Notes under the pieces: generated by a model | Database searches by the model: none | What the model was told of the DNA's origin: nothing | The model's input: the letters and a program-made list of their open reading frames with translations, nothing else | Shown here: positions 17,272-25,675 of the stretch, one piece after another | Position numbering within the stretch: the first letter of the stretch is position 1 | Layout of the letters: each line of letters begins with the position of its first letter | DNA from: Hahnella aquatica | Lineage (GTDB): Bacteria; Pseudomonadota; Gammaproteobacteria; Burkholderiales; Burkholderiaceae_A | Reading direction: 5' to 3' | Length of the DNA: 64,000 nucleotides | Assembly: GCA_965194505.1 (NCBI GenBank) | Contig: OZ239144.1 | Span: 1,054,001-1,118,000, forward strand | Translations under genes and position numbers: made by a program

Positions 17272-17679
17272 TCAGGATTGTAGAGGCGGGCGGGCCAATG
17301 CCTCGCGCATCTCACGGCGCAGGGCACACAAGGCCGACCAGGCCGCTCGCTTGCCGTGGGCCGAGAGAATCTGGTCTGCATTGGGAAGGCCCGCATGCAG
17401 GCGTTGATCGGCATCCAAGGCCACGGCAATCTCAATGCCTTGGGCACCCGACTCACCTGCGGCCCATTCAAGGGGAAGGCCGTGGTCTCCCAGGCCCAGG
17501 CTCAACATGTGCTCGACCAGTCGGCGCAGGCCAGGGTTCGGCCAAGGCCCACGGATGTGAATGCGAGCCACCGACCCTTCTTTTATCGCGGGGGCCGCTG
17601 CCTCGTGTCCAGCCGCAGCACCCCTGGGCACCCATTGCACATCCAAGCCCAACACCGCAAGGCCTCGGCTGCTGATCAT
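17272..17679 (-). CDS. Possible DNA polymerase III psi subunit (HolD-like)
   Basis: This 135-residue protein has no clear catalytic motif. Its N-terminus (ISSRGLAVLGLDVQWVPRG) and C-terminal segment (HGKRAAWSALCALRREM) resemble the ends of E. coli HolD, which begins with a short peptide and an LGITQW motif and ends with ARAALWQQICTYE. The length (137 in E. coli) agrees. In E. coli holD also sits directly beside rimI. Here its ATG overlaps the stop of the tsaB-rimI fusion by four bases. Psi links the clamp loader to chi and SSB. The assignment rests on short similarity plus gene order, and the protein could be an unrelated conserved hypothetical. Confidence 0.5.
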   Translation of the reverse strand: MISSRGLAVLGLDVQWVPRGAAAGHEAAAPAIKEGSVARIHIRGPWPNPGLRRLVEHMLSLGLGDHGLPLEWAAGESGAQGIEIAVALDADQRLHAGLPNADQILSAHGKRAAWSALCALRREMREALARPPLQS

Positions 17680-18827
17680 GCAGTGCTCACCTCGACCAGC
17701 GCGCGCGCAAAGACGACAGCGTCCTCGCGGCGGCCAGACTCTGCGGGGTAATAGCCCCGCCGGGTGCCAACCTCAGTGAATCCGTTGCGCTGATAGAGCC
17801 GCACTGCCGAGCGGTTGCTCGGCCGGACCTCCAGGAGCAGGCGTTCAAACCCCTGCTGTGTCAAGGCGCGCATCAACTGATCCAGCATCCATTGGCCCAG
17901 CCCACGACACTGACGGGCCGGCGCAATGGTGAAGTTGAGCAGATGGGCCTCCTGCACAACGGGCATCCAGACGAGATAGCCCACCATGGCCCCCTGCTCC
18001 ACGAGCTTAAGCCCCTCATAGCCTGCGGCCAGAGAATCTTCAAAGTTGCCGGATGTCCACGGGTGGCTGTAGGCCTGCTTCTCGATGACCATGATCGAGG
18101 CGATGTCGTTGCGATGCATGGGGGCCAGCACCAGGCTGGCCGAGACCGCCCGCTCGGCCAAGGTCTGCGCCACACGGTCGCGCACATAGAGCGGCTGGGC
18201 GGCCACCGGCATCACCGTGGCAGGGTGGTCTGATGGACCCGCCACCAGCCGTTGCTCAGCGACCTTCATGACCTGAGCAGCCAGGGTCATGCCCTGGGGG
18301 TGCGCATCCTGCGCGAGCAGCGTGGCCCCCGAGAGTCCCGCCTCCAAGGCGGGCACCACGCGGGGGTCTCCCACCAGGCTGAGCTGCTGCAAGTGGGCGC
18401 GCCAGTGCACCACGCCGCGAAAAGCCTCACCGAGCCGCGCATCGAATCGAATGTCGAAGAGCTGATCGCGCTGCTGGGTCTGACTGCCATTCGATGATGC
18501 GAGGGCGGCCATGGCCACGGCCTCGAAGGCACTCACCAGGTGGATCTTCAGGCCACGGGAGAAGCCCAGGCCCTGCGCCAGGCCCACCGCCATGCGCAGG
18601 CCCGTGAAGGAGCCAGGGCCATGGCAGACGACCAGGCCACCGAGGTCCGCCCAGCGCAGCCCAGCCTCTTGCAGCACGGCCTCGGCCATGGGCAGCAGCT
18701 GTGAGGCCTGGGCCTGGCCCGCGGGGGTCTGCCTTGCATGCCACTGCCCTGGCGATGTGGCCAGCACCACGCTGGCCACCGGGCCCGAGGAGTCGAAGGC
18801 CAGCAGGGGCCAGTTCCACGCAGTCAT
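17676..18827 (-). CDS. TsaB-RimI fusion: tRNA t6A subunit plus ribosomal protein N-acetyltransferase
   Basis: The 383-residue protein joins two normally separate enzymes. Residues 1 to about 228 are TsaB, an ASKHA-fold partner of TsaD in threonylcarbamoylation of tRNA A37; the hallmark is VVCHGPGSFTGLRMAVGLAQ (residues 67-86). Residues about 232-375 are a GNAT acetyltransferase of the RimI type, with YSHPWTSGNFEDSLAAGY, the acetyl-CoA loop RQCRGLGQWMLDQLM, and LEVRPSNRSAVRLYQRNGF. RimI acetylates the N-terminus of ribosomal protein bS18. The frame is continuous with no internal start and stop pair. A holD-like gene follows with an ATGA overlap. Confidence 0.93.
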   Translation of the reverse strand: MTAWNWPLLAFDSSGPVASVVLATSPGQWHARQTPAGQAQASQLLPMAEAVLQEAGLRWADLGGLVVCHGPGSFTGLRMAVGLAQGLGFSRGLKIHLVSAFEAVAMAALASSNGSQTQQRDQLFDIRFDARLGEAFRGVVHWRAHLQQLSLVGDPRVVPALEAGLSGATLLAQDAHPQGMTLAAQVMKVAEQRLVAGPSDHPATVMPVAAQPLYVRDRVAQTLAERAVSASLVLAPMHRNDIASIMVIEKQAYSHPWTSGNFEDSLAAGYEGLKLVEQGAMVGYLVWMPVVQEAHLLNFTIAPARQCRGLGQWMLDQLMRALTQQGFERLLLEVRPSNRSAVRLYQRNGFTEVGTRRGYYPAESGRREDAVVFARALVEVSTA

Positions 18828-18840
18828 TCGAATGCGATGG

Positions 18841-20094
18841 TCATTTGGTGGTGAGTATCACCACGGCCTGCGCTGCAATCCCCTCTTGGCGGCCCGCAAA
18901 GCCCAGGTGCTCCGTGGTGGTCGCCTTCACATTGACCCAGGGCGCGCCCGTGTCCGCGCGGATGTTGGCCACCATGTTGGGCACATGGGGCGCAAGCTTG
19001 GGCGCCTGCGCCACCACGGTGGCATCGACCTGCGCCACCACAAAGCCCTCCTCCCCGATTCGGCGAACCACCTCGCGCAGCAGGACGCGGCTGTCTGCAC
19101 CGGCGTAGGCGGCATCGGTGTCCGGAAAGTGCCGGCCGATGTCGCCCAGACAGGCCGCACCCAGGGCCGCATCTGCAATGGCGTGCAGCAGCACATCGGC
19201 ATCCGAATGGCCCAGCAGGCCCTTGTCGTGTGGAATGGTCACGCCACCCAAAATAAGGGGCCGGCCGGCCACGAGGGCATGCACATCAAAGCCTTGGCCC
19301 ACACGCGGAAGATCGAGTCGGCTGGTCATGGATTGAAAATCCTCTGTGAAGGTCATTTTGCGATTGTGGGGGCTGCCTTGAATCAAGAGCGGAGAGACAC
19401 CAGCGGCCTCCATGGCGCTGGCCTCATCGGTGGCCTGTGGATGGGCATCGAGCGCCTGCAGAAGCTCACCCACCCGAAACATCTGCGGCGTCTGTGCAAG
19501 CCAGAGCCCTTCGCGTGGGATGGTCTGTTCCACCGCCGGCACGGCATTGCCATTGGGTAGCGTCCGCTTGACCGTGTCGGGCACTGGCATGGCCAGCAGC
19601 CCACCGCGCCCCTCCGACAACACCGTGTCCACCAGCCGATTCAAATCGTCTTTCGCGAGCCACGGCCGGGCTGCATCATGCACCAGCACCCAGTCCTCCA
19701 GCACACCCACCCCCAAGGCCTCGTGCAGCACCTGCAGGCCGGCTCGAACCGACTGCGCCCGTGTCTCACCCCCCACGGCACAGGCCATGCAGGCGGGCAA
19801 CGCAACATCGAGCGTTGACCAATGCGTGTCGGTCGGTGCAAGCACCACCAGATGGCCGGCGAAGTCGTGGCGCTGCTCAAGCGGCATCAAGGCCTCGATG
19901 CTGCGCAGGAGCATGGGCCTGCCCCCAACGGCGCGATACTGCTTGGGCAGGCCGGCCCCCGCACGAAGGCCCTGGCCCGCTGCAGGAAGTATCGTCCAAA
20001 CCCGCGCGGCGGCCCCCACACAAGACGCAGCACGCTGCCGGACCCATTGGGCCAGGCGGGCATCCGTGGTCGAAACGGGAAGGGGATCGCGCAT
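18841..20094 (-). CDS. ispDF: Bifunctional IspD-IspF (MEP pathway)
   Basis: This 417-residue fusion carries the third and fifth enzymes of the MEP isoprenoid pathway. The N-terminal part is 2-C-methyl-D-erythritol 4-phosphate cytidylyltransferase, with LPAAGQGLRAGAGLPKQY (about residues 36-53) and the VHDAARP motif. The C-terminal part, from about residue 258, is 2-C-methyl-D-erythritol 2,4-cyclodiphosphate synthase, with zinc ligands in GFDVHAL and LGHSDADVLLHAIADAALGA. The ATG at 20094 leaves about 34 residues before the IspD core, longer than usual, and AGAGGG abuts it. A GTG nearer the core is a possible alternative start. Confidence 0.93.
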   Translation of the reverse strand: MRDPLPVSTTDARLAQWVRQRAASCVGAAARVWTILPAAGQGLRAGAGLPKQYRAVGGRPMLLRSIEALMPLEQRHDFAGHLVVLAPTDTHWSTLDVALPACMACAVGGETRAQSVRAGLQVLHEALGVGVLEDWVLVHDAARPWLAKDDLNRLVDTVLSEGRGGLLAMPVPDTVKRTLPNGNAVPAVEQTIPREGLWLAQTPQMFRVGELLQALDAHPQATDEASAMEAAGVSPLLIQGSPHNRKMTFTEDFQSMTSRLDLPRVGQGFDVHALVAGRPLILGGVTIPHDKGLLGHSDADVLLHAIADAALGAACLGDIGRHFPDTDAAYAGADSRVLLREVVRRIGEEGFVVAQVDATVVAQAPKLAPHVPNMVANIRADTGAPWVNVKATTTEHLGFAGRQEGIAAQAVVILTTK

Positions 20095-20111
20095 CCCTCT
20101 AAAATTAACAG

Positions 20112-23100
20112 ATGACGACCTCTGCTCAGGCGCAACTGGCGCTTTTATCGCCGCTTGCGCTCTATGGCCAGGCCCAGCCCAAGCCCGGCCAGTCCATCGC
20201 CCTGCCCCGCCCCCACGGCTCTGCCGACAGCCTGCTGCTCGCGGGCTGGCTCTCAGAGTTTCCAGCGGCCGATGCGCGGGTGGCCGGTGCCGGTGGGCTG
20301 CTGGTGGCACCCGATGCCCAGACGGCCGCGAGGCTTGCGGCCGAGATTCCCTACTTTCACCCCGGGCGACGTGTCTCGCACTTCTCCGACTGGGAGACCC
20401 TGGCCTACGAGGCCTTCTCCCCCCACCAAGACCTGCTCTCCAACCGACTGCTCACGCTCTATGAGGCCCTTCAGGGCAGCCTCGATCTCCTTGTGGTCGC
20501 CGCACCCACCCTGCTGCAGCGCGTGGCCCCGCCCGCCTTTCTCGCCGCCAACACCTTCTTTATCAAGCCTGGCCAGACCATCAGCCTGGATCGCCTGCGA
20601 GAGCAGCTGCGCACAGCTGGTTACAACGCGGTGAGTCAGGTGGTCTCCCCCGGTGAGTACGCCCTGCGTGGTGGCCTCGTGGACCTCTACCCCATGGGCA
20701 GCAGCCTGCCCTACCGCATCGAGCTGCTCGATGACCAGGTCGACTCCGTTCGGGTCTTCGACCCCGACAGCCAGCGCACCATCCATCCCGTCCAAGAGAT
20801 TCGTCTGCTGCCGGGGCGTGAGTACCCAAGGGATGAAGCCTCGGCCATGCGACTGCGCGCCCGATGGCGTGAAACCTTCGAGGGCGACCCCTCCCGCTGC
20901 AGCCTGTATCGAGACGCGGCCAACGGGGTCTTCGGTGCCGGCATCGAGTACTACCTTCCCCTGCTCTTTGATGAGCCACTGGTGAGCCTGCTCGATTACC
21001 TGCATCCCCAGGCGCAGATTGCCCTATTGGGCGAGGCCGACCCCGCACTCCAGGAGGCCACTCGAGATCTGCACACCCGGTATGAGTTCTTGCGCCATGA
21101 CATCGAGCGGCCGGTGCTGCCGCCGAGCGCACTCTACATGGCGCCCGATGAACTCTTTGCGCAGATGGGCCGATGGGGCCGCATCAGCCTGCACCGGGAT
21201 CCCAGCGAATCGCTCACCTTGCCGGCGCCCGACATCCGTGCAGACCGGCGGGCCGATGCGCCGCTCACTCGGCTGACCTCGCTGCTCGAGGCCAGCGCAG
21301 AGGCCGGCGAACGGATCGCGCTGGTGGCTGAAACCCCCGGCCGCCTCGAGACACTCGCCCAGTACCTGGAGCGGGAATCGGTGGCCACTCAGACCGTGGC
21401 CGACTGGCCCACGCTCTGCGCACGCCAGCCGGAAGATGCTTCTGTGCTCACGGGCGTGAGCCCCATCCAGGTGGGGTTTGTGGCCCCATGGCTCGGGCTC
21501 ACCGTGCTCACCGAATCCGAGCTCTTCGCGGACATGGAGCGGCGAAAGCGCCATGGCAAGCAAGACAAACAGACCAACGTCGACGCCATCATCCGCGACC
21601 TCTCCGAGCTCAAGACCGGCGACCCGGTGGTTCACCTGCAGCACGGCATTGGCCGCTACCAAGGGCTTCAGCACCTGGACCTCGGCGAGGGCGAGACCGA
21701 ATGCCTTCACCTGGCCTATGCCGGCGGCAGCAGCCTCTTTGTGCCGGTCTCGCAGTTGCATCTCATCGGCCGCTACAGCGGCGCCGACCCAGACCAGGCG
21801 CCACTGCACAGCCTGGGCAGCGGCCAATGGGACAAGGCCCGCGCCAAGGCAGCCAAGCATGTGCGCGACACCGCCGCCGAGCTACTGAACCTCTATGCCC
21901 GACGGGCTGCCCGCGTGGGCCATTCGTTCCGCTTCGAGCCCTCCGACTACGAGCGCTTTGCAGACGGCTTCGGATTCGAAGAGACCCCTGACCAGCTCGC
22001 CGCCATTCATGCCGTGGTGCAGGACATGGTGCGAGACAAGCCCATGGACCGCCTGGTCTGCGGTGACGTGGGCTTTGGCAAGACCGAGGTGGCCCTTCGG
22101 GCGGCCTTCATTGCGGTCATGGATGGACGCCAGGTGGCCGTGCTCTGCCCCACCACGCTGCTGGCCGAGCAGCACATGCAGACCTTTCAAGACCGGTTCT
22201 CCAGCTGGCCGGTTCGGCTGGCCGAGCTCTCGCGGTTCAGGAGTGCGAAGGAGATTGCGCAGGCCCTGGGCGGCATGGCCTCCGGCCAGGTGGACATTGT
22301 GATTGGCACCCACAAGATTCTCTCGGCCCAGACCCAGTTCAATCGCCTGGGCCTGGTGATCATCGATGAAGAGCACCGCTTTGGCGTTCGCCAGAAGGAG
22401 GCCTTGAAGAACCTGCGGGCCGAGGTGGACGTGCTCACCCTCACGGCCACGCCCATCCCCCGAACCCTGGCCATGAGCCTGGAGGGCATTCGAGACTTCT
22501 CCATCATTGCCACAGCCCCGCAGAAGCGGCTCTCGATCAAGACCTTCGTGCGCCGTGAGTCGCCCTCCACGGTGCGCGAGGCGCTCTTGCGCGAACTCAA
22601 ACGGGGCGGCCAGGCCTATGTCTTGCACAATGAGGTCAACACCATGCAGCACCGGCTCGAGGCCCTGCAGGACCTGGTGCCGGAGGCCCGCTTCGGCGTG
22701 GCCCATGGGCAGATGGATGAGCGCGACCTCGAGCGCGTGATGCGCGATTTCCACCAGCAACGGATCAATGTCCTGCTGTGCACGACCATCATCGAGACGG
22801 GCATCAATGTGCCCACGGCCAACACCATGGTCATCTACCGTGCAGACCGCTTTGGTCTTGCGCAGCTGCATCAGCTTCGGGGCCGGGTGGGCCGCTCCCA
22901 CCACCAGGCCTATGCCTACCTGATGGTGCCCGATGAACAGACCGTGACAAAGGATGCGGCCAAGCGCCTGGATGCCATTCAGTCCATGGAAGAACTCGGC
23001 AGCGGCTTCTTCCTCGCCATGCACGACATGGAGATCCGAGGCGCCGGCGAGGTCTTGGGGGACAACCAGTCGGGCGACATGACCGAGGTCGGCTTTCAGC

Positions 23101-23627
23101 TCTACAACGACATGCTCACCGAGGCGGTCTCGGCCTTGAAGGCGGGCCGAGAGCCCGACATGGATGCACCACTGAAGGCCACCATCGAGATCAATCTGCA
23201 CCTGCCCGCACTCCTGCCTGCAGACTACTGTGGCGACATCCATGAACGGCTGAGCCTCTACAAGCGCCTGGCGAGCGCCGCCACCAATGACGAACTCGAC
23301 GACCTTCAGGAGGAGCTCATCGACCGCTTTGGGCGCCTCCCAGACGCCACACGTGCGCTGATGGAAACCCATCGGCTACGGCTGCGGGCGCAGACCCTGG
23401 GCATCCGCAAGCTCGATGCAAGCCATGAGCACATCAGCCTGCAGTTTCGGCCCGAGGCCTCGGTGGACCCAGCCCGCGTGATCACCATTCTCCAGCGCGA
23501 TCCGCGCTTCAAACTCGCGGGCCCCGACCGCATCCGCATGAGCGCGGCGTCCGACGACCTCACCCACCGCATGGTGCACATCCGTGAGGCCCTGACCCTG
23601 CTCTGTCCCGTCGAGACCAAACGATGA
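20112..23627 (+). CDS. mfd: Transcription-repair coupling factor
   Basis: Mfd is a DNA translocase that removes RNA polymerase stalled at lesions and recruits UvrA. The 1171-residue protein has an N-terminal UvrB-like region (GLLVAPDAQTAARLAAEIP), the RNA-polymerase-interacting domain near residues 490-560 (LKTGDPVVHLQHGIGRYQG), then the RecG-like motor with Walker A VCGDVGFGKTEVAL, the DEEH box in IIDEEHRFGVRQKEAL, and motif VI RGRVGRSHHQAYAYL. A C-terminal TRCF domain ends the protein. It starts 17 bases from the divergent ispDF start. serB starts within its stop. Confidence 0.97.
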   Translation: MTTSAQAQLALLSPLALYGQAQPKPGQSIALPRPHGSADSLLLAGWLSEFPAADARVAGAGGLLVAPDAQTAARLAAEIPYFHPGRRVSHFSDWETLAYEAFSPHQDLLSNRLLTLYEALQGSLDLLVVAAPTLLQRVAPPAFLAANTFFIKPGQTISLDRLREQLRTAGYNAVSQVVSPGEYALRGGLVDLYPMGSSLPYRIELLDDQVDSVRVFDPDSQRTIHPVQEIRLLPGREYPRDEASAMRLRARWRETFEGDPSRCSLYRDAANGVFGAGIEYYLPLLFDEPLVSLLDYLHPQAQIALLGEADPALQEATRDLHTRYEFLRHDIERPVLPPSALYMAPDELFAQMGRWGRISLHRDPSESLTLPAPDIRADRRADAPLTRLTSLLEASAEAGERIALVAETPGRLETLAQYLERESVATQTVADWPTLCARQPEDASVLTGVSPIQVGFVAPWLGLTVLTESELFADMERRKRHGKQDKQTNVDAIIRDLSELKTGDPVVHLQHGIGRYQGLQHLDLGEGETECLHLAYAGGSSLFVPVSQLHLIGRYSGADPDQAPLHSLGSGQWDKARAKAAKHVRDTAAELLNLYARRAARVGHSFRFEPSDYERFADGFGFEETPDQLAAIHAVVQDMVRDKPMDRLVCGDVGFGKTEVALRAAFIAVMDGRQVAVLCPTTLLAEQHMQTFQDRFSSWPVRLAELSRFRSAKEIAQALGGMASGQVDIVIGTHKILSAQTQFNRLGLVIIDEEHRFGVRQKEALKNLRAEVDVLTLTATPIPRTLAMSLEGIRDFSIIATAPQKRLSIKTFVRRESPSTVREALLRELKRGGQAYVLHNEVNTMQHRLEALQDLVPEARFGVAHGQMDERDLERVMRDFHQQRINVLLCTTIIETGINVPTANTMVIYRADRFGLAQLHQLRGRVGRSHHQAYAYLMVPDEQTVTKDAAKRLDAIQSMEELGSGFFLAMHDMEIRGAGEVLGDNQSGDMTEVGFQLYNDMLTEAVSALKAGREPDMDAPLKATIEINLHLPALLPADYCGDIHERLSLYKRLASAATNDELDDLQEELIDRFGRLPDATRALMETHRLRLRAQTLGIRKLDASHEHISLQFRPEASVDPARVITILQRDPRFKLAGPDRIRMSAASDDLTHRMVHIREALTLLCPVETKR

Positions 23628-24526
23628 TCCCCCGCCACTTCACCATCACCCCGGGCCTCACCGACAACGGCTGCTCTGGTCAACTGCCGACGGGTCTTAT
23701 CGAGCAGGTGTCGCAGGTGCTCCGCGCCAAGGCCGTCGGCCTGCGGGGAGGCGCCTGCCGATTCGAGTCCACCGTGTTGGCCACGGAGGAGGCCACGCAG
23801 GCTGCTGCATCATTGGCGGGGCGCCAGCAGGTCGACTGGGCCTGGATTCCTGAGGGCCAGACCTTGTCAGACTTTCGGGTGCTGGCCATGGACATGGACT
23901 CGACCATGATCAACATCGAGTGCATCGATGAGCTTGCAGACTACTGTGGCCAGAAGGCTGCAGTGGCAGCCATCACCGAGGCGGCCATGCGCGGAGAGAT
24001 TGCGGACTATGCAGAAAGCCTTCGGCAGCGGGTGGCCCTTCTGGGAGGGCTGTCTGTCGATGCCGTGAACAGCGTCATTCAGGATCGACTGCGCTTCAAC
24101 CCCGGGGCAGTAAGACTCGTGGCCGAGGCCAAGGCAGCGGGCCTCACCACCCTGCTCGTCTCGGGTGGCTTCACCCACTTCACAGACTTCGTGGCCGAGC
24201 AACTCGGCATCGACCTCGTGCGCTCCAATGTGTTGGAGGCGAAGGATGGGCGCCTGACGGGGCGACTCACAGGCCCACTCATCGACGGCCAGGCCAAACA
24301 GGCCAGCGTGCTGGAACTCTGCAAGCGACTGGGCTGCCCCAGCAGCCAAGTGATTGCCATGGGCGATGGCTCCAATGACCTGCCCATGATGTCGGTGGCG
24401 GGCCTGAGCGTGGCCTACCATGCCAAGCCTGCAGTGCGTCAACAGGCCATGCGGGCCATCTCCCATGGCGGGCTAGACAGCCTGCTGCTGGGCTGGAATG
24501 AACCGCTCCGCCCCGCTGTAAATTAG
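23624..24526 (+). CDS. serB: Phosphoserine phosphatase
   Basis: SerB dephosphorylates O-phosphoserine in the last step of serine synthesis. It is a 300-residue HAD-superfamily protein with the catalytic aspartates D90 and D92 in AMDMDSTMINIECIDELA, motif II SGGFTHF, and motif III/IV GDGSNDLPMM. The N-terminal 80 residues resemble the ACT-like region of longer SerB forms. The ATG overlaps the mfd stop by four bases. Its last 54 bases overlap the 3' end of fdhD on the other strand. Confidence 0.95.
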   Translation: MIPRHFTITPGLTDNGCSGQLPTGLIEQVSQVLRAKAVGLRGGACRFESTVLATEEATQAAASLAGRQQVDWAWIPEGQTLSDFRVLAMDMDSTMINIECIDELADYCGQKAAVAAITEAAMRGEIADYAESLRQRVALLGGLSVDAVNSVIQDRLRFNPGAVRLVAEAKAAGLTTLLVSGGFTHFTDFVAEQLGIDLVRSNVLEAKDGRLTGRLTGPLIDGQAKQASVLELCKRLGCPSSQVIAMGDGSNDLPMMSVAGLSVAYHAKPAVRQQAMRAISHGGLDSLLLGWNEPLRPAVN

Positions 24527-25306
24527 AAAGTGTTCGCCTGAACACCGGCCAAACAGACTGAGATTCACGCGGCGGGCCATGTCCAGGCCCATCTGGGTGA
24601 CACCCGAGCGCGACAGCAGAAACGGAATGCCCATCTGGGCGCCCTTGATGACCATCTCCGAGGTGAGGCGCCCGGTGGTGTAGAAGATGAGTTCATCGCC
24701 CTCGAGGCCTTCGAGCCACATGCGGCCGGCAATGGCATCGACTGCATTGTGCCGACCGACATCCTCGATGAACATAAGCATCTCGGGGCCACGAAAAAGT
24801 GCACAGCCATGCACGGAGCCCGCCTGCTTGTAGACGGATCGGTGCTGTCGAACACGGTCGACCACCGCCACCAGGGTGCGCTGATCAAGCCGAGCCTGCG
24901 GGTTCAGGGTGACACGGTCGAGGTCGGTGAGAATGTCACCGAAAATTGTGCCCTGGCCACAGCCCGTGGTGACCGTGCGCTTCTCTTGGCGCTCCTTGAG
25001 TGCCTTGATGCCGCTGCGCGTGACCACGGATGCAGCACCCACCTCCCAGTCGACCTGGATGGACACAATCTCATCGAGAGCCTGCACAAAGCGCTGGTTC
25101 TTCAGGTAGCCCAGCACGAGCGCCTCGGGCGCACCGCCCAGCGTCATGAGGGTGACCAACTCCTGCTTGTCTACATACACCGTCAGGGGCCGTTCGCCTG
25201 GGATGAAAATTTCTTTCTCGCGACCCTGCTCATCAATCACCGTGACTGGGGAGACCAGTGGCACAGCTGCATCGGTGAGCGCGGGCAAGGCAGATGGGGT
25301 CGACAT
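24473..25306 (-). CDS. fdhD: Formate dehydrogenase sulfurtransferase FdhD
   Basis: FdhD transfers sulfur from IscS to the molybdenum cofactor so that formate dehydrogenase becomes active. The 277-residue protein has the conserved TTGCGQGTIFG segment (catalytic-cysteine region in the family), then FIEDVGRHNAVDAIAGRMW and YTTGRLTSEMVIKGAQMG. It is separated from the formate dehydrogenase operon by the hairpin at 25333-25361 and is probably transcribed from its own promoter. No clear ribosome site precedes the ATG. It overlaps the serB 3' end by 54 bases in antisense. Confidence 0.95.
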   Translation of the reverse strand: MSTPSALPALTDAAVPLVSPVTVIDEQGREKEIFIPGERPLTVYVDKQELVTLMTLGGAPEALVLGYLKNQRFVQALDEIVSIQVDWEVGAASVVTRSGIKALKERQEKRTVTTGCGQGTIFGDILTDLDRVTLNPQARLDQRTLVAVVDRVRQHRSVYKQAGSVHGCALFRGPEMLMFIEDVGRHNAVDAIAGRMWLEGLEGDELIFYTTGRLTSEMVIKGAQMGIPFLLSRSGVTQMGLDMARRVNLSLFGRCSGEHFLIYSGAERFIPAQQQAV

Positions 25307-25332
25307 GGAATGAACTGTAGAGCCTCAAATGA

Positions 25333-25361
25333 AAAATGGCGGGTGCATCACCCGCCATTTT
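25333..25361 (-). terminator. Rho-independent terminator at the end of the formate dehydrogenase operon
   Basis: A perfect 13-base inverted repeat (arms 25333-25345 and 25349-25361, loop CAT) has a GC core GGCGGGTG flanked by A and T runs on both sides, so it can stop transcription in either direction. It sits 32 bases after the last gene of the minus-strand operon and 27 bases before the fdhD start. Confidence 0.85.
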
Positions 25362-25392
25362 GAAGGACAAACCGCCCTGATGCCGGCGACCT

Positions 25393-25641
25393 TTAAGCAG
25401 GCGGCTTGAACGGGCCCGGATCGGCACAAGCAGCGGCAGCCTCCGTGCCAGGCTTCTTGTACTTGGCAGCCACCTTGTTCTGCACGAGGCAATTCTTATA
25501 CGCACCCACCTTCGTGCCATGGTCCGCCTGCGCCTTCTTCAACGCAGCGGCTTTTGCAGCCTCTTCAGATGGGGGCGGAAGCGCGGCAAATCCAGAACCC
25601 GCCAACGCCATCAGACTCATCCCGACAAGCCATTTTTTCAT
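25393..25641 (-). CDS. Small exported protein of the formate dehydrogenase locus
   Basis: This 82-residue protein has a clear signal peptide (MKKWLVGMSLMALAGSGFA) followed by a short charged mature part with an N-terminal proline run (ALPPPSEEA), a Lys/Ala-rich middle, and two cysteines (KNCL and ACADPGPFKPP). I recall similar short LPPPS...CADPGPF proteins beside formate dehydrogenase genes in other Burkholderiales, but no function is known to me. It is the last gene before the operon terminator and lies 34 bases after fdhC. The ATG at 25641 is chosen for the signal peptide and the AAGGAGA ribosome site upstream. Confidence 0.72.
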   Translation of the reverse strand: MKKWLVGMSLMALAGSGFAALPPPSEEAAKAAALKKAQADHGTKVGAYKNCLVQNKVAAKYKKPGTEAAAACADPGPFKPPA

Positions 25642-25675
25642 CGTTGTCTCCTTGCAGACGATTGTTGTTTGTGGG

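Noticed and set aside
15999..17675. 558-codon open frame on the plus strand
   Set aside because: It runs antisense across radA, alr and the holD-like gene, which have clear family motifs; the product is low-complexity His/Arg/Gly sequence.
21882..23372. 496-codon minus-strand frame inside mfd
   Set aside because: Antisense to the helicase core of mfd, no domain likeness.
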